From: Ewingella americana
GTDB lineage: Bacteria > Pseudomonadota > Gammaproteobacteria > Enterobacterales > Enterobacteriaceae
Length of the DNA: 64,000 bases
Direction: 5' to 3'
Assembly: GCF_006438725.1 (NCBI RefSeq)
Contig: NZ_RCZD01000005.1
Span: 417,588 to 481,587, forward strand
The notes beneath the pieces are model-generated. The model had not been told where the DNA came from. It did no database searches and saw only the letters and a program-made list of their open reading frames with translations. Shown one piece after another: positions 20,348-32,057 of the stretch. Made by a program: the position numbers and the translations under genes. Within the stretch, counting starts at the first letter, position 1, and every line of letters begins with the position of its first letter.

Positions 20348-21709
20348 ATGTCCGAGCCTGATTTCTCTGAGCCTTATGATTTTTCTGAACTGTATGACTT
20401 ATCCTCGCTGTATGACTTTTCCACCCAACCAGTAAACACCCAGACCAAAGGCCTTGGGGCGCTGCCCGGGGAAGCCTGCATGGCGGATATCGGCGAGCAG
20501 GGCTGGAACATTCTGCGCGAAGAGGTCAGTCTGCCGGTCGCCGTACTGCTTGAGGAGCGCATCGAACATAACCTGTCGTGGATGCGCGAGTTTATCAGCC
20601 GCTATCATCTCAAACTGGCACCGCACGGCAAAACCACCATGAGCCCGGAGCTTTATCAGTTGCAGCTTGATTACGGTGCCTGGGGTATTACGCTGGCGAC
20701 TGCGCCGCAGGTCAACGCCGCGTTCCAGCACGGTGTGCGCCGGGTCATTATGGCGAATCAGCTCAATGGCAAAGCCAATATGGCGATCATCGCCGGGCTG
20801 CTGGATCACGATACTGAGTTTGATTTCACCTGCATTGTGGATTCCGCCGACAACGTTGACGCCCTGGGTGATTTTTTCGCCGCGCGCGGGCAAACGCTTC
20901 GTGTATTGCTGGAATATGGCCTGATGGGCGGACGGAGCGGGGTTCGCAATGCCGGGCAGGAACAGCAGGTGTTGGATGCCATCCAGCGCTGGCCGCAGTC
21001 GATCAAGCTGGTGGGCGTGGAGATTTATGAAGGTGTGATTGACGAAGAAGCACCGATTCGCGCCTTCCTGCAACAGGTCATGAGCCGCACCGAAGCGCTG
21101 GCGCAGGCTGGCCTGTTTGCTGAGCCGACGGTGATTCTGACCGGGGCAGGCTCGGCGTGGTATGACGTGGTGGCCGAGGAGTTCAGCCGTGGCGACAAGT
21201 ATCTTGATGCAGCGCAACGCTTTACCCTCGAGGTTATTCTGCGTTCTGGTTGTTACCTGACACACGACGCCGGGGTGTATGAAAAAGCCAATCAGCGCAT
21301 TCAGGCGCATAACCCGGTTGCGCGTGAAATGAACAGCAGTCTGCAACCGGCGTTGCAAGTATGGGCCTATGTGCAGTCTTTACCCGAGCCGGGCAGAGCA
21401 ATCATCGGCCTGGGAAAACGCGATGCGGGTGCTGACGCGGGCTTTCCGGTTGTGGCCGGGCATTTTCGCCCCGAGACCACCCGTTCGGCAGGTTATACCA
21501 CCGTGGTGCCTGCGCCGAAGGTGTGGGAAATCGTCAAAATGATGGACCAGCACGCCTTTATGTCGCTGCCGCCAGAGGCGGATATTAAGGTGGGCGATAT
21601 GCTGCTATTTGATATTTCACATCCGTGTCTGACCTTCGATAAATGGCGTCAACTGCTGCGGGTGAACGAACAGTGGGACGTGACCGGTGCCGTGACCACC
21701 TGGTTCTGA
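20348..21709 (+). CDS. PLP-dependent DSD1-like amino acid deaminase/aldolase
   Basis: Fold-type III PLP enzyme: alanine-racemase-like barrel with the PLP lysine at K95 (APHGKTTMSP) and a C-terminal D-serine-dehydratase-like domain with an H-x-C zinc pair (H425, C427 in SHPCLTFDKW). Relatives include eukaryotic D-serine dehydratase DSD1 and D-threonine aldolases; proteins of this subgroup are often just called amino acid deaminases, so the substrate is open. An odd N-terminal extension repeats YDFS/LYDxS (residues 5-25). GGAGAG precedes the ATG at 20348; a frame from 20318 is less likely. Single-gene unit between two terminators. Confidence 0.8.
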   Translation: MSEPDFSEPYDFSELYDLSSLYDFSTQPVNTQTKGLGALPGEACMADIGEQGWNILREEVSLPVAVLLEERIEHNLSWMREFISRYHLKLAPHGKTTMSPELYQLQLDYGAWGITLATAPQVNAAFQHGVRRVIMANQLNGKANMAIIAGLLDHDTEFDFTCIVDSADNVDALGDFFAARGQTLRVLLEYGLMGGRSGVRNAGQEQQVLDAIQRWPQSIKLVGVEIYEGVIDEEAPIRAFLQQVMSRTEALAQAGLFAEPTVILTGAGSAWYDVVAEEFSRGDKYLDAAQRFTLEVILRSGCYLTHDAGVYEKANQRIQAHNPVAREMNSSLQPALQVWAYVQSLPEPGRAIIGLGKRDAGADAGFPVVAGHFRPETTRSAGYTTVVPAPKVWEIVKMMDQHAFMSLPPEADIKVGDMLLFDISHPCLTFDKWRQLLRVNEQWDVTGAVTTWF

Positions 21710-21732
21710 CCGGTTAACGCACGCCAGATAAA

Positions 21733-21776
21733 CAAGCCCGGACCTTCATGTACGATCAAAGGCCGGGCTTTTTATT
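21733..21776. terminator. Terminator between convergent genes
   Basis: Arms AAGCCCGG and CCGGGCTT followed by a T-run, between the ends of the DSD1-like gene and the PTS IIC gene. Confidence 0.85.
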
Positions 21777-21788
21777 GCTCATAAAACG

Positions 21789-23156
21789 TTAACGGGTAGT
21801 CAGCTGACCCGCAGCCGCCAGGGCTTTCTCGGCTTCCTGCTGCGCGGCCTGATGCTCTTCTTTATATTTCAGGCGGTCCCATGCGCGGAAGAACGGATAG
21901 TAAATCACCAGCGAAATCGCCAGATTGACCACCTGAATCACCGTGCCGGAAATATGCCCGCCGGTGGCCAGATAGCCACTGATGAAGATCGGCGTGGTAA
22001 ACGGCAGGGCAATGCCCACCGGCGGCGTCACCAGCCCGGTTGCCATCGCGGTGTAGGTGATGATCACCAGCACCACCGGCGTCAGGATAAAGGGGATGGC
22101 GAAGTACGGGTTCATCACCAGCGGAATACCAAAGACCATCGGCTCGCTAATGTTAAACAGACAGCCCGGTGCGGCGATTTTCCCCAGTTGCTTCATCTGC
22201 GCACTGCGGGCGCGGATCAGCATGAAGATCACCAGTCCGAGTAGCGCACCCGTCCCGCCGGGAGCAATCCATAAATCATAGAATTGCTGGGTGATAATGT
22301 GCGGTACTGGCTGACCGGCCTGAAACGCCGTCAGGTTTTCCGACATGTTGGCCAGCCATACGGGCTGAATAAACACCAGCACGATGGCATCACCGTGCAG
22401 CCCGACCATCCACAGCAAACCAATTAAAATCACCGAGAAGATCATACCCGGCAGGGTACCGCCAATGTGGTGCATCGGAATACCGATAATGGTGGCGATC
22501 ATATTATTGATGTTGCCAAACGGTGTGGCTTCAACGCCCAAACGTAGCGCCAGCACCACCGCCATCACGGCGAAACCTGGGATCAGCGCCAGAAAGGATT
22601 TTGCCACTGCGGGGGGAACGCCTGCAGGCATATTGATGACGAAATTGCGGTCGTGGACAAACCGGTAGATTTCGGTCGACAGGATGGCAATCACAATCGC
22701 CACAAACAGGCCCTGACTGCCGATGAAGTTCATTGGCAACACGCCTTTGACGATCTGCTCAGTCGCCCCATTCAGCGGCTGGAACAGCGTGTTTTGCGGA
22801 ATGGTCAGGATGAAGGCTACCAATGAAACCGCGCCGGTGGTCAGCGGATCCAGTGATTTATATTTCTCCGCCAGCCGGTAGGCGATACCGAAGCTGGAGA
22901 TGATCGCCATGATGTCGTACGTGGCTTTCACCGGGTACAGCAGTTTTTCGCGCCACGCCGCGCCAAACACCTCGCCCATCATGTTGGCGTAGCTTGGGAT
23001 CGGCAGGTAGGCAAAAATCAGAAAGAAAGAGCCAATAAGCATAAACGGCATATTGAGGATGATACCGTCGCGCACCGATAGCACGTGCTTTTGCGAGGCG
23101 ATTTTCAAGGCAAAAGGCAAAACATAGCGTTCGAGCAAGACATTCGTTTTAGACAC
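21789..23156 (-). CDS. PTS EIIC component, lactose/cellobiose family
   Basis: Membrane permease subunit of a phosphotransferase system. About ten hydrophobic helices across 455 residues; segments LERYVLPFALKIASQKHVLSVRDG, PFMLIGSFFLI and the substrate-binding NISEPMVFGIPLVMNP are typical of ChbC/CelB proteins. The C-terminus ends in a charged Gln/Glu/Ala-rich tail (EEHQAAQQEAEKALAAAG). Lies 99 bases behind the IIA gene on the same strand. No IIB gene or phospho-glycosidase is nearby, so the sugar cannot be assigned beyond a beta-glucoside or chitobiose-like disaccharide (inference). Confidence 0.88.
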   Translation of the reverse strand: MSKTNVLLERYVLPFALKIASQKHVLSVRDGIILNMPFMLIGSFFLIFAYLPIPSYANMMGEVFGAAWREKLLYPVKATYDIMAIISSFGIAYRLAEKYKSLDPLTTGAVSLVAFILTIPQNTLFQPLNGATEQIVKGVLPMNFIGSQGLFVAIVIAILSTEIYRFVHDRNFVINMPAGVPPAVAKSFLALIPGFAVMAVVLALRLGVEATPFGNINNMIATIIGIPMHHIGGTLPGMIFSVILIGLLWMVGLHGDAIVLVFIQPVWLANMSENLTAFQAGQPVPHIITQQFYDLWIAPGGTGALLGLVIFMLIRARSAQMKQLGKIAAPGCLFNISEPMVFGIPLVMNPYFAIPFILTPVVLVIITYTAMATGLVTPPVGIALPFTTPIFISGYLATGGHISGTVIQVVNLAISLVIYYPFFRAWDRLKYKEEHQAAQQEAEKALAAAGQLTTR

Positions 23157-23255
23157 TACACACCCCCTGAGCGGATGATTTCCGCACTGTTTTTATTAAC
23201 GGCTATTTTTGTTTGTGGCTGGTTACGTCAATGTTTGGACTGAAAAATGTCGGGC

Positions 23256-23606
23256 TTAAAGAGGGTGACGCTGCAACGCTGCGCCAGGTTTAACCTGAGC
23301 AGGCGGCAGTCGCCGGTAAAGTTCAATCATATCAATGGCTAAATCTTGTATTACCATCGCATTCATCAGGTGGTCCTGCGCATGCACGGTGATGAGTGTC
23401 ACCGGGATTTTTCCGCAACCTTCGTCCATGCCAATCAGTTCTGTTTGCATGCCGTGAGCCTGTGAAACAGCCTGACGTGATTGTGCCATCGCCTGTTCCG
23501 CGGCGGCAAAATCACCGCGCCGGGCCTGTTGTAGCGCCATCATGGCGTGGCTGCGTGCGCTTCCTGCGTGAACCAGTAACTCCATAATCATGTTTTCCAG
23601 ATCCAT
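23256..23606 (-). CDS. PTS EIIA component, lactose/cellobiose family
   Basis: Cytoplasmic phosphocarrier subunit, all-helical trimer. Phospho-acceptor histidine H75 lies in ITVHAQDHLMNA, equivalent to H89 of E. coli ChbA. Helix 1 and 2 signatures (IMELLVHAGSARSHAMMALQQARRGDFAAAEQAMAQS, read in two parts) match the family. 116 residues. First gene of the IIA-IIC unit, with a LacI-type operator about 90 bases upstream. The matching IIB must be supplied from elsewhere. Confidence 0.9.
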   Translation of the reverse strand: MDLENMIMELLVHAGSARSHAMMALQQARRGDFAAAEQAMAQSRQAVSQAHGMQTELIGMDEGCGKIPVTLITVHAQDHLMNAMVIQDLAIDMIELYRRLPPAQVKPGAALQRHPL

Positions 23607-23701
23607 GCGTTTTCCCTCTTTCTCAAATCAGTGATAGTCAACGAACGACGTGGTCTTGGCATCGGGAAGACAGGCTACGTTTTGCGTCAAAGAAATAAAA
23701 A

Positions 23702-23713
23702 GAGAGCGCTCTC
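23702..23713. promoter_or_regulatory. LacI/GalR-type operator upstream of the IIA-IIC genes
   Basis: Perfect palindrome GAGAGCGCTCTC with a central CG, the hallmark of LacI-family sites and close to the CelR-type pattern GGGAGCGCTCCC. It lies in the 350-base spacer ahead of the PTS genes. No LacI-family regulator is encoded in the window. Confidence 0.6.
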
Positions 23714-23869
23714 ATTTTTAAGTTTAAAAAAATCAGCTGACGCGAAAAAAATATTTCCGGCATAAAAGCGATGGCGGAAAACTGCGCAACTGATGAGATA
23801 GAGTTAAACCAAAGTGATCGGGGGTTGTAAATACCTTCCGACCATAGGTTTTTTATATGAAGAATAAAT

Positions 23870-23889
23870 ACCGCATGGTTTCATGCGGT
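23870..23889 (-). terminator. Possible barA terminator
   Basis: Perfect eight-base stem ACCGCATG/CATGCGGT with a GTTT loop, 70 bases past the barA stop on the minus strand; the following T-rich tract is interrupted, so strength is uncertain. Confidence 0.45.
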
Positions 23890-23957
23890 TACTGTTAATG
23901 CGGAGGGGAATTATTTTCCGTAAGTGAGATCTCAAGCAAACCTTAACCCGTGTAAAT

Positions 23958-26705
23958 CTAGGTTCTCAGGTGCAATTGCGCCGCTCGGGTGACATTGTCG
24001 ATTTCATCGAGCAATTCAAACCATTCGGGTTCCAGTTCATCCGCCAGGACGTTTTTACGCAGTTGTTGTTCAATGTAAAAACAGAGTTGTTTCAGTCGCG
24101 GAACACCGCTGTAGCTACAACTGCCGTGCAGTTTGTGGATTAGGGAAAGAATGTCAGGATCGGACCCACCCTGTGCCACTGCGTTCACTCGTTCGCTGAC
24201 CTGTGGCAGAAAATCCACCAGCATTTGCAGCAGATCGCGGGCCAGCAACTCTTTATTGGCTGACTGATGAAGCGCCAATTGCCAGTCCAGCGTGCTGGCA
24301 GGCAGTTGGTCAGCCACCTGATTTAACGGTGATTCCTGCGGGGTATGGTGTGAATAGTGACGCGCCAGTACGCGTTTAAGCATGCTTTCATCGATTGGCT
24401 TAGCCAGATAGTCATCCATGCCGACTTTCAGCAGTTGTTCCCGCTCACCACTCAGTGAGTGGGCGGTGACCGCGACAATCGGTGTTTTGGCATGGCGTGG
24501 CAACTGATGAATGATTTCGCTGGCGCGGATACCGTCAATTTCCGGCATCTGAATATCCATCAGAATGATATCCAGATCGTTGTTGCGCGCCATGTCGATG
24601 GCTTCTTCGCCGCTGTGACACAGCAGGGTAGTTTCCACCAGCTCTTCGAGCAGGGTGCCGATCAACTTCAGATTGGCCGGGTTGTCGTCCACCGCCATCG
24701 CCGTCAGCGGCAGGCGTGATGCCTGGGCCTCGGTTGCATTGAGAACGATGCTGACCGGGCGCTCATCCAGCAACATCGGCAGTAAACGCAGGCTGGAGAT
24801 CGGTTTAATCAGGCAGGCCTGCACGCCACGCGTTTTCAGTATTTCAGCATCGACCTGGAATTCGCTCGGTAACGCCAGCAGCAGGCGATCCGCCATGCTC
24901 AGTACTTTTTGCAGGCGCACATCGTAATCCGACAACCGGTGATCCAGTTTAACCGGAATGCTGCACAGCATCAGGTCGTAATGGGCGTCGGGCAGCGCCT
25001 GGATGGTAGTGCGGTGCACAACGTCCAGCGGCGTAGATTGCAGAATTTCCAGGGTAGCTTTGGCCGCAGCCGGGTTGGATTCCACGTACGCCATGCGCTT
25101 ACCTTCGAGGCAGGACATCGAAACCGGGGTAATGTGGCGGTTGTCATTCAGTTCAAGGGTGATGTGGAACCAAAAGGTCGAGCCGCGGTTGATCTGGCTG
25201 TAGAAGCTGATATCGCCGCCCATCTCCTTGACCAGCCGCTGGGTGATCACCAGCCCGAGACCCGTACCGCCGTGGCGGCGTGAAATGCTGGCATCTGCCT
25301 GACGGAAAGCCTGGAAAAGCTGTGACTGCTGACGTTCTGAAATCCCGATACCGGTGTCATGAATTTGTACTTCCAGCTCGACTTGCAAATTGTTCTGCGA
25401 TCGCAATTCCACATTGATATCAATATTGCCATTTTCGGTGAACTTGATGGCATTTCCCAGTAAATTAGTCACTACTTGCTGCAAACGCATTGGATCACCC
25501 AGCACGCTTTCCGGCACATTGTTGTGGATGTTAAGGGTCAGTTCCAGCCCTTTGTCATGCGCGGTATGCGCCAGCAGGATCACCACTTCGTCGAGCATCT
25601 CACGCAGTGAGAACGGAATGTGCTCCAGCACTAACTTCCCGGCTTCCAGTTTCGAGAAGTCGAGTACGTCGTTGATGATAGTTAGCAGGTTATTGGCCGA
25701 GCGCTCAATGGTTTGCAGGTAATCAGCCTGCGTTGGCGACAGCGGCGTTTTCAGCGTTTGGCGGGTAAAACCAATCACGCCGTTAAGCGGGGTGCGCAAT
25801 TCGTGGGACATGTTGGCGAGGAACTCAGATTTGATACGCGCGGCTTCCTGGGCACGTTTTTTGGCTAAATCCAGTTCGACGTTCTGAATTTCCATCTGTT
25901 CAAGCGTTTCGCGCAAATCAGAGGTGGCCTGATCGATATTCTGCTGCACCTCTTCATGGTAGGCCGTCAGCGACATTGCCATTGAGTTGATGCCGTTTTT
26001 CAACATGCTCAGTTCACCAAGCATGTTCCCTTCCACGCGGCTGTCGAGCTGGCCGCGGCGGATCCGGTCTACAGTATTGACCATGTTACGTATCGGGCCG
26101 GTCACGTCGCGCATCAGGCGGTAGGCAAATAGTGTGGCGATCCCCAGACACAGCAACAGTAACATGGTGGAGACAAAGGCTTCCTGATACTGCTGCAAAC
26201 GCACCGAGCTGAGATCCAACTCAATCGCGATGTACCCAAGATTGCGCGGCGGATTGGTGACGGAGGCGTCATCGTCAGGTGTGGTGTGGCTCTCGGCTAA
26301 AATCGGCGTGCGCAGGATAAGCGAGTCGCCGACGCGGTTTTTAGTCAGCTCTTTGGGGATTTTACTGGGCGAAGGCACCTGTAATATCCCGCCTTCACGC
26401 AGCGAGTTTGAGGTGGCAAACAGTTTGTTGTCACTGTCAAAAACGCTGATTGCCCGGACAATTTCAGAGTGATTGCGGTGCAGGCGGCTAATCAGTTGTC
26501 TAACCGGATCGCGCTCCCCGAAGGTCATTCCATACTCACTGGCCACGGCCAGCGGCTCGATAATACTGGAACCGGCGTCGATCAATTGCTTTTGCAGCTC
26601 GTTGTAACGGTGCACCACAAAAAAGGTGCTGAGCAGCAGGCCAATCATTAATGTTGGCGCCAAAATTAAGATCATCATCCGTGCGCGGAGGCTATATTTG
26701 GTCAT
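23958..26705 (-). CDS. barA: Hybrid sensor histidine kinase BarA
   Basis: Tripartite sensor of the BarA-UvrY system, which drives CsrB/C synthesis in response to short-chain acids. Two membrane helices (about 10-31 and 170-195) flank a periplasmic domain; HAMP follows ([20 protein letters not shown]). Phosphorelay residues are H301 ([12 protein letters not shown]), D717 in the receiver ([12 protein letters not shown]) and H860 in the Hpt domain ([11 protein letters not shown]), each one below the E. coli number. I start at 26705 ([17 protein letters not shown]) rather than 26750, giving 915 residues. Neighbour relA is divergent; rlmD, normally between them, is absent. Confidence 0.95.
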   Translation of the reverse strand: MTKYSLRARMMILILAPTLMIGLLLSTFFVVHRYNELQKQLIDAGSSIIEPLAVASEYGMTFGERDPVRQLISRLHRNHSEIVRAISVFDSDNKLFATSNSLREGGILQVPSPSKIPKELTKNRVGDSLILRTPILAESHTTPDDDASVTNPPRNLGYIAIELDLSSVRLQQYQEAFVSTMLLLLCLGIATLFAYRLMRDVTGPIRNMVNTVDRIRRGQLDSRVEGNMLGELSMLKNGINSMAMSLTAYHEEVQQNIDQATSDLRETLEQMEIQNVELDLAKKRAQEAARIKSEFLANMSHELRTPLNGVIGFTRQTLKTPLSPTQADYLQTIERSANNLLTIINDVLDFSKLEAGKLVLEHIPFSLREMLDEVVILLAHTAHDKGLELTLNIHNNVPESVLGDPMRLQQVVTNLLGNAIKFTENGNIDINVELRSQNNLQVELEVQIHDTGIGISERQQSQLFQAFRQADASISRRHGGTGLGLVITQRLVKEMGGDISFYSQINRGSTFWFHITLELNDNRHITPVSMSCLEGKRMAYVESNPAAAKATLEILQSTPLDVVHRTTIQALPDAHYDLMLCSIPVKLDHRLSDYDVRLQKVLSMADRLLLALPSEFQVDAEILKTRGVQACLIKPISSLRLLPMLLDERPVSIVLNATEAQASRLPLTAMAVDDNPANLKLIGTLLEELVETTLLCHSGEEAIDMARNNDLDIILMDIQMPEIDGIRASEIIHQLPRHAKTPIVAVTAHSLSGEREQLLKVGMDDYLAKPIDESMLKRVLARHYSHHTPQESPLNQVADQLPASTLDWQLALHQSANKELLARDLLQMLVDFLPQVSERVNAVAQGGSDPDILSLIHKLHGSCSYSGVPRLKQLCFYIEQQLRKNVLADELEPEWFELLDEIDNVTRAAQLHLRT

Positions 26706-26933
26706 GTGGTTCCAATGTGGGAGAATCAGTGGCTGACGAACCAGCGGCAATCGACAATATTAGCTTGATTCTACTCCCTGAGCCATCGTGTGACGACCCG
26801 GTAAACGGCAGTGGATCAGAAGGTGTTGCCACGCTGGGAGCGAATGGGCGAAGATAATGCCCTTCGCATGTCGATGACTTTGTTTATCAACCCGTCTGCT
26901 GCCCGATTAGCAGCAGAAACGTAGGGAGAGGGT

Positions 26934-29177
26934 ATGGTTGCGGTAAGAAGTGCACATTTGAACACGGCAGGCGAGTTTGCGCTCGACGACTGGATCACCA
27001 GTTTAGGCCTCTCCAGCACGCAATCATGTGAGCGTTTAGCCGAAACCTGGCGCTACTGCGAACAACAGACTCAGGGCCATCCTGATGCCTCGCTGCTTTT
27101 GTGGCGCGGGCTGGAGATGGTTGAGATCCTCTCGACCCTCAGTATGGACAACGACAGCATGCGCGCCGCGCTGCTGTTCCCGTTGGTTGATGTTGGCATC
27201 GTTGACGAAGAGACACTCACTCAACAGTTCGGCAAAGGCATCACTGATCTGGTCCATGGCGTGCGCGACATGGACGCCATCCGCCAGCTGAAAGCCACAC
27301 AAAATGATTCGATGGCCTCCGAGCAGGTCGACAACGTGCGCCGTATGTTGCTGGCCATGGTGGAGGATTTCCGCTGCGTAGTCCTCAAACTCGCCGAGCG
27401 AATTGCCCATCTGCGTGAAGTGAAAGATGCGCCTGAAGAAGAGCGCGTGCTGGCAGCCAAAGAGTGCAGCAATATCTACGCACCGCTGGCTAACCGGCTC
27501 GGTATCGGTCAGTTGAAGTGGGAACTGGAAGATTTCTGTTTCCGCTATTTGCACCCTGACGAATACAAGCACATCGCTAAACTGCTGCATGAGCGTCGTA
27601 TCGACCGTGAGCAGTACATCGACGATTTTGTCTCCACCGTCAAAAATGCGATGGGTGAAGAAGGCATTAAAGTGGATGTTTATGGCCGCCCCAAACACAT
27701 CTACAGCATCTGGCGAAAGATGCAGAAAAAATCCCTCTCCTTTGACGAACTGTTCGACGTGCGCGCTGTGCGTATCGTGGTGGAGCGTTTACAGGATTGT
27801 TACGCAGCGCTCGGGATTGTACATACCCATTTCCGCCATCTGCCGGATGAATTTGACGACTACGTCGCTAACCCAAAACCAAACGGTTATCAGTCGATTC
27901 ACACTGTCGTTTTGGGGCCACGCGGTAAAACGCTGGAAGTACAGATCCGTACACGCCAGATGCATGAAGATGCCGAACTGGGCGTCGCGGCGCATTGGAA
28001 GTACAAAGAAGGCACTGCCGTGGTGGGGGGCCGCAGCGGCGGTTACGAAGGCCGTATTGCCTGGCTGCGTAAGCTTATCGCGTGGCAGGAAGAGATGGCT
28101 GACTCTGGCGAAATGCTCGATGAAGTGCGCAGTCAGGTATTCGACGATCGCGTTTACGTGTTTACGCCGAAAGGCGATGTTATCGACTTGCCGATGGGCT
28201 CGACGCCGCTCGACTTCGCTTACCATATTCATAGCGATGTCGGACATCGCTGCATTGGGGCGAAAATTGGCGGGCGCATCGTGCCGTTTACTTATCAGTT
28301 GCGCATGGGTGACCAGATTGAAGTCATCACCCAAAAGCACCCCAATCCAAGCCGTGACTGGCTGAATCCGAATCTCGGTTACGTTACCACCAGCCGCGGC
28401 CGTTCGAAGATCCATAACTGGTTCCGTAAACAAGATCGCGACAAAAATATTATTGCCGGTAAGCAGATCCTCGACGACGAGTTAGACCGCTTGGACATCA
28501 GCCTTAAAGACGCTGAGAAGCTGCTGCTGCCGCGCTACAACGTCAACTCGCTCGACGAAGTGTTGGCGGCGATTGGCAATGGTGACATCCGCCTCAATCA
28601 GATGGTGAACTTCCTGCAATCTCAGTTGAAAAAACCGAGTGCAGAAGAGCTGGACAAAGAAGCGCTGCGTCAACTAACCCAGAAAACCACCCCCGCGCCG
28701 CCGCGTAATAGCGGTAAAGACAATGGCCGCGTGGTGGTTGAAGGGGTGGGTAATCTGATGCACCACATTGCGCGCTGCTGCCAGCCGATACCGGGCGATG
28801 AGATTGTCGGGTACATCACTCAGGGGCGCGGGATCTCCATTCACCGCGCTGACTGTGACCAGCTTGAGGATTTGCGTCTGAATGCGCCTGAACGCGTGGT
28901 GGATGCTGTATGGGGCGAAAGCTACTCCAGCGGTTATTCGCTGGTGGTTCGTGTGGTGGCTAACGATCGCAGTGGCTTGCTGCGTGACATCACCACCATT
29001 CTGGCCAACGAAAAGGTTAACGTACTGGGCGTTGCCAGCCGCAGCGACACTAAACAGCAACTGGCGACTATCGATATGGATATCGAGATTTACAATCCGC
29101 AGGTGCTGGGCCGTGTGATTGCCAAGCTTAACCAACTGCCAGATGTGATTGACGCCAAACGTCTGCATGGCAGTTAA
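26934..29177 (+). CDS. relA: GTP pyrophosphokinase RelA
   Basis: Ribosome-associated (p)ppGpp synthetase that reports uncharged tRNA. The N-terminal pseudo-hydrolase domain lacks the HD pair (AALLFPLVDVGIVD in its place), as expected for RelA as opposed to SpoT. The synthetase domain has GRPKHIYSIWRKMQKK, DELFDVRAVRIVVERLQDCY and LEVQIRT. TGS domain at about 405-470 (VYVFTPKGDVIDLP), zinc-finger region with HHIARCCQPIPGD near 610, and ACT domain from about 665 to the end. 747 residues with GGGAGAGGGT before the ATG. Confidence 0.97.
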   Translation: MVAVRSAHLNTAGEFALDDWITSLGLSSTQSCERLAETWRYCEQQTQGHPDASLLLWRGLEMVEILSTLSMDNDSMRAALLFPLVDVGIVDEETLTQQFGKGITDLVHGVRDMDAIRQLKATQNDSMASEQVDNVRRMLLAMVEDFRCVVLKLAERIAHLREVKDAPEEERVLAAKECSNIYAPLANRLGIGQLKWELEDFCFRYLHPDEYKHIAKLLHERRIDREQYIDDFVSTVKNAMGEEGIKVDVYGRPKHIYSIWRKMQKKSLSFDELFDVRAVRIVVERLQDCYAALGIVHTHFRHLPDEFDDYVANPKPNGYQSIHTVVLGPRGKTLEVQIRTRQMHEDAELGVAAHWKYKEGTAVVGGRSGGYEGRIAWLRKLIAWQEEMADSGEMLDEVRSQVFDDRVYVFTPKGDVIDLPMGSTPLDFAYHIHSDVGHRCIGAKIGGRIVPFTYQLRMGDQIEVITQKHPNPSRDWLNPNLGYVTTSRGRSKIHNWFRKQDRDKNIIAGKQILDDELDRLDISLKDAEKLLLPRYNVNSLDEVLAAIGNGDIRLNQMVNFLQSQLKKPSAEELDKEALRQLTQKTTPAPPRNSGKDNGRVVVEGVGNLMHHIARCCQPIPGDEIVGYITQGRGISIHRADCDQLEDLRLNAPERVVDAVWGESYSSGYSLVVRVVANDRSGLLRDITTILANEKVNVLGVASRSDTKQQLATIDMDIEIYNPQVLGRVIAKLNQLPDVIDAKRLHGS

Positions 29178-29192
29178 GTTTCATCAGTTTGT

Positions 29193-29218
29193 AAGGCCCG
29201 CCAGTCGGGCCTTTCTTA
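29193..29218 (+). terminator. Terminator-like hairpin after relA
   Basis: Arms AAGGCCCG and CGGGCCTT with a short loop, then TTCTTAT; separates relA from mazG. Confidence 0.75.
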
Positions 29219-29257
29219 TATTTGCCTTATAAAAACTTATTTAAAACGGACCCATCC

Positions 29258-30076
29258 ATGACTGAATCAGCTCTGCAACGTTTGCTCACTATCATGAAAA
29301 CCCTGCGTGACCCGGTTGCCGGATGTCCGTGGGATAAAGAGCAAACCTTTGCCACCATCGCGCCTTACACGCTGGAAGAGACCTACGAAGTGCTGGACGC
29401 CATTGCACGCAATGATTATGACGATGTGCGCGATGAGCTGGGTGACTTGCTGTTCCAGGTGGTGTTTTACGCCCAGATGGGCAGCGAGCAGGGGCTGTTT
29501 GAATTTGATGATATCTGTAACGCCATCTCTGACAAACTCGAACGTCGCCATCCGCAAATTTTCGGTACTGAGGAAGCCTGGTCGAAAAACGCCAGCAGCC
29601 AAGAGGTGTTGGTCAAGTGGGAAGCGCGCAAGGCGCTGGAAAGGGCGGATAAATCGCTGCATTCGGCACTCGATGATATTCCTTCCGCACTGCCTGCGCT
29701 GATGAAAGCGCACAAAATTCAGAAACGCTGCTCGAACGTTGGTTTTGACTGGACCACCCTCGGGCCAGTGCTGGATAAGGTCTACGAAGAAATCGACGAA
29801 GTGATGTTTGAAGCTCGTCAGGTGGTGATCGATGAAGAAAAGCTCGGCGAGGAAATCGGCGATCTGTTATTTGCTACGGTGAATTTGTCACGTCACCTCG
29901 GCCACAAAGCTGAAGATGCGCTACAGGCCGCGAACCGTAAGTTTGAACGCCGTTTTCGTCAGGTGGAAGACATCATCCGTGAGCAGGGGTTGGGCATGGA
30001 AGAGGCAACGTTAGACCAGATGGAAGCCGCGTGGCAGCAGGTAAAACTGCGCGAAGCGGATAAACCTGTGCTCTGA
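29258..30076 (+). CDS. mazG: Nucleoside triphosphate pyrophosphohydrolase MazG
   Basis: All-alpha NTP pyrophosphatase that hydrolyses (d)NTPs to monophosphates and lowers ppGpp during nutrient stress. Tandem MazG domains: the first has CPWDKEQTF, LEETYEVLDAI and DELGDLLFQVVFYAQ; the second, catalytic one has KVYEEIDEVMFEA and EEIGDLLFATVNLSRHLG. A TTG at 29222 extends the frame, but the ATG at 29258 gives 272 residues and the family N-terminus MTESALQRLLTIMKTLRDP. The mazEF toxin-antitoxin pair of E. coli is not present between relA and mazG. Confidence 0.95.
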   Translation: MTESALQRLLTIMKTLRDPVAGCPWDKEQTFATIAPYTLEETYEVLDAIARNDYDDVRDELGDLLFQVVFYAQMGSEQGLFEFDDICNAISDKLERRHPQIFGTEEAWSKNASSQEVLVKWEARKALERADKSLHSALDDIPSALPALMKAHKIQKRCSNVGFDWTTLGPVLDKVYEEIDEVMFEARQVVIDEEKLGEEIGDLLFATVNLSRHLGHKAEDALQAANRKFERRFRQVEDIIREQGLGMEEATLDQMEAAWQQVKLREADKPVL

Positions 30077-30327
30077 CTTTGATCGGCGACAAGATCTGCG
30101 CTTGCTGAAACGGTTAAGCTCAGAGTCATTAAGCAGGTAAAAGCCTGATCTGAGAGCATTAAAGTACAACAAATTGAAATCTAAGATGTTTTACTGATTG
30201 ATGAGAGTATCACAGCACTTTTTAGATGCTAACTGGTTGTTTTGAAAGACGGAAAGAATGACGCTGGCAGGATTAACTCTACTGAACTGACGCTGAGGAA
30301 AACGATGATGGGCAGCAAAACGTTTAT

Positions 30328-30356
30328 TTGTGGCGCACACAAGGTTCCGGTATACT
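30328..30356 (+). promoter_or_regulatory. Sigma-70 promoter of pyrG
   Basis: TTGTGG (-35, four of six), 17-base spacer, TATACT (-10), ending 54 bases before the pyrG ATG. The rest of the 334-base mazG-pyrG spacer shows nothing further. Confidence 0.6.
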
Positions 30357-30395
30357 GTTTTCCCGTCTTGGTTACTCCATCATCTTTAAACCTAA

Positions 30396-32048
<1,653 letters not shown>

Positions 32049-32057
32049 ACATAGGAG

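Noticed and set aside
29178-29257. mazEF toxin-antitoxin genes between relA and mazG
   Set aside because: Only 80 bases with a terminator are present.
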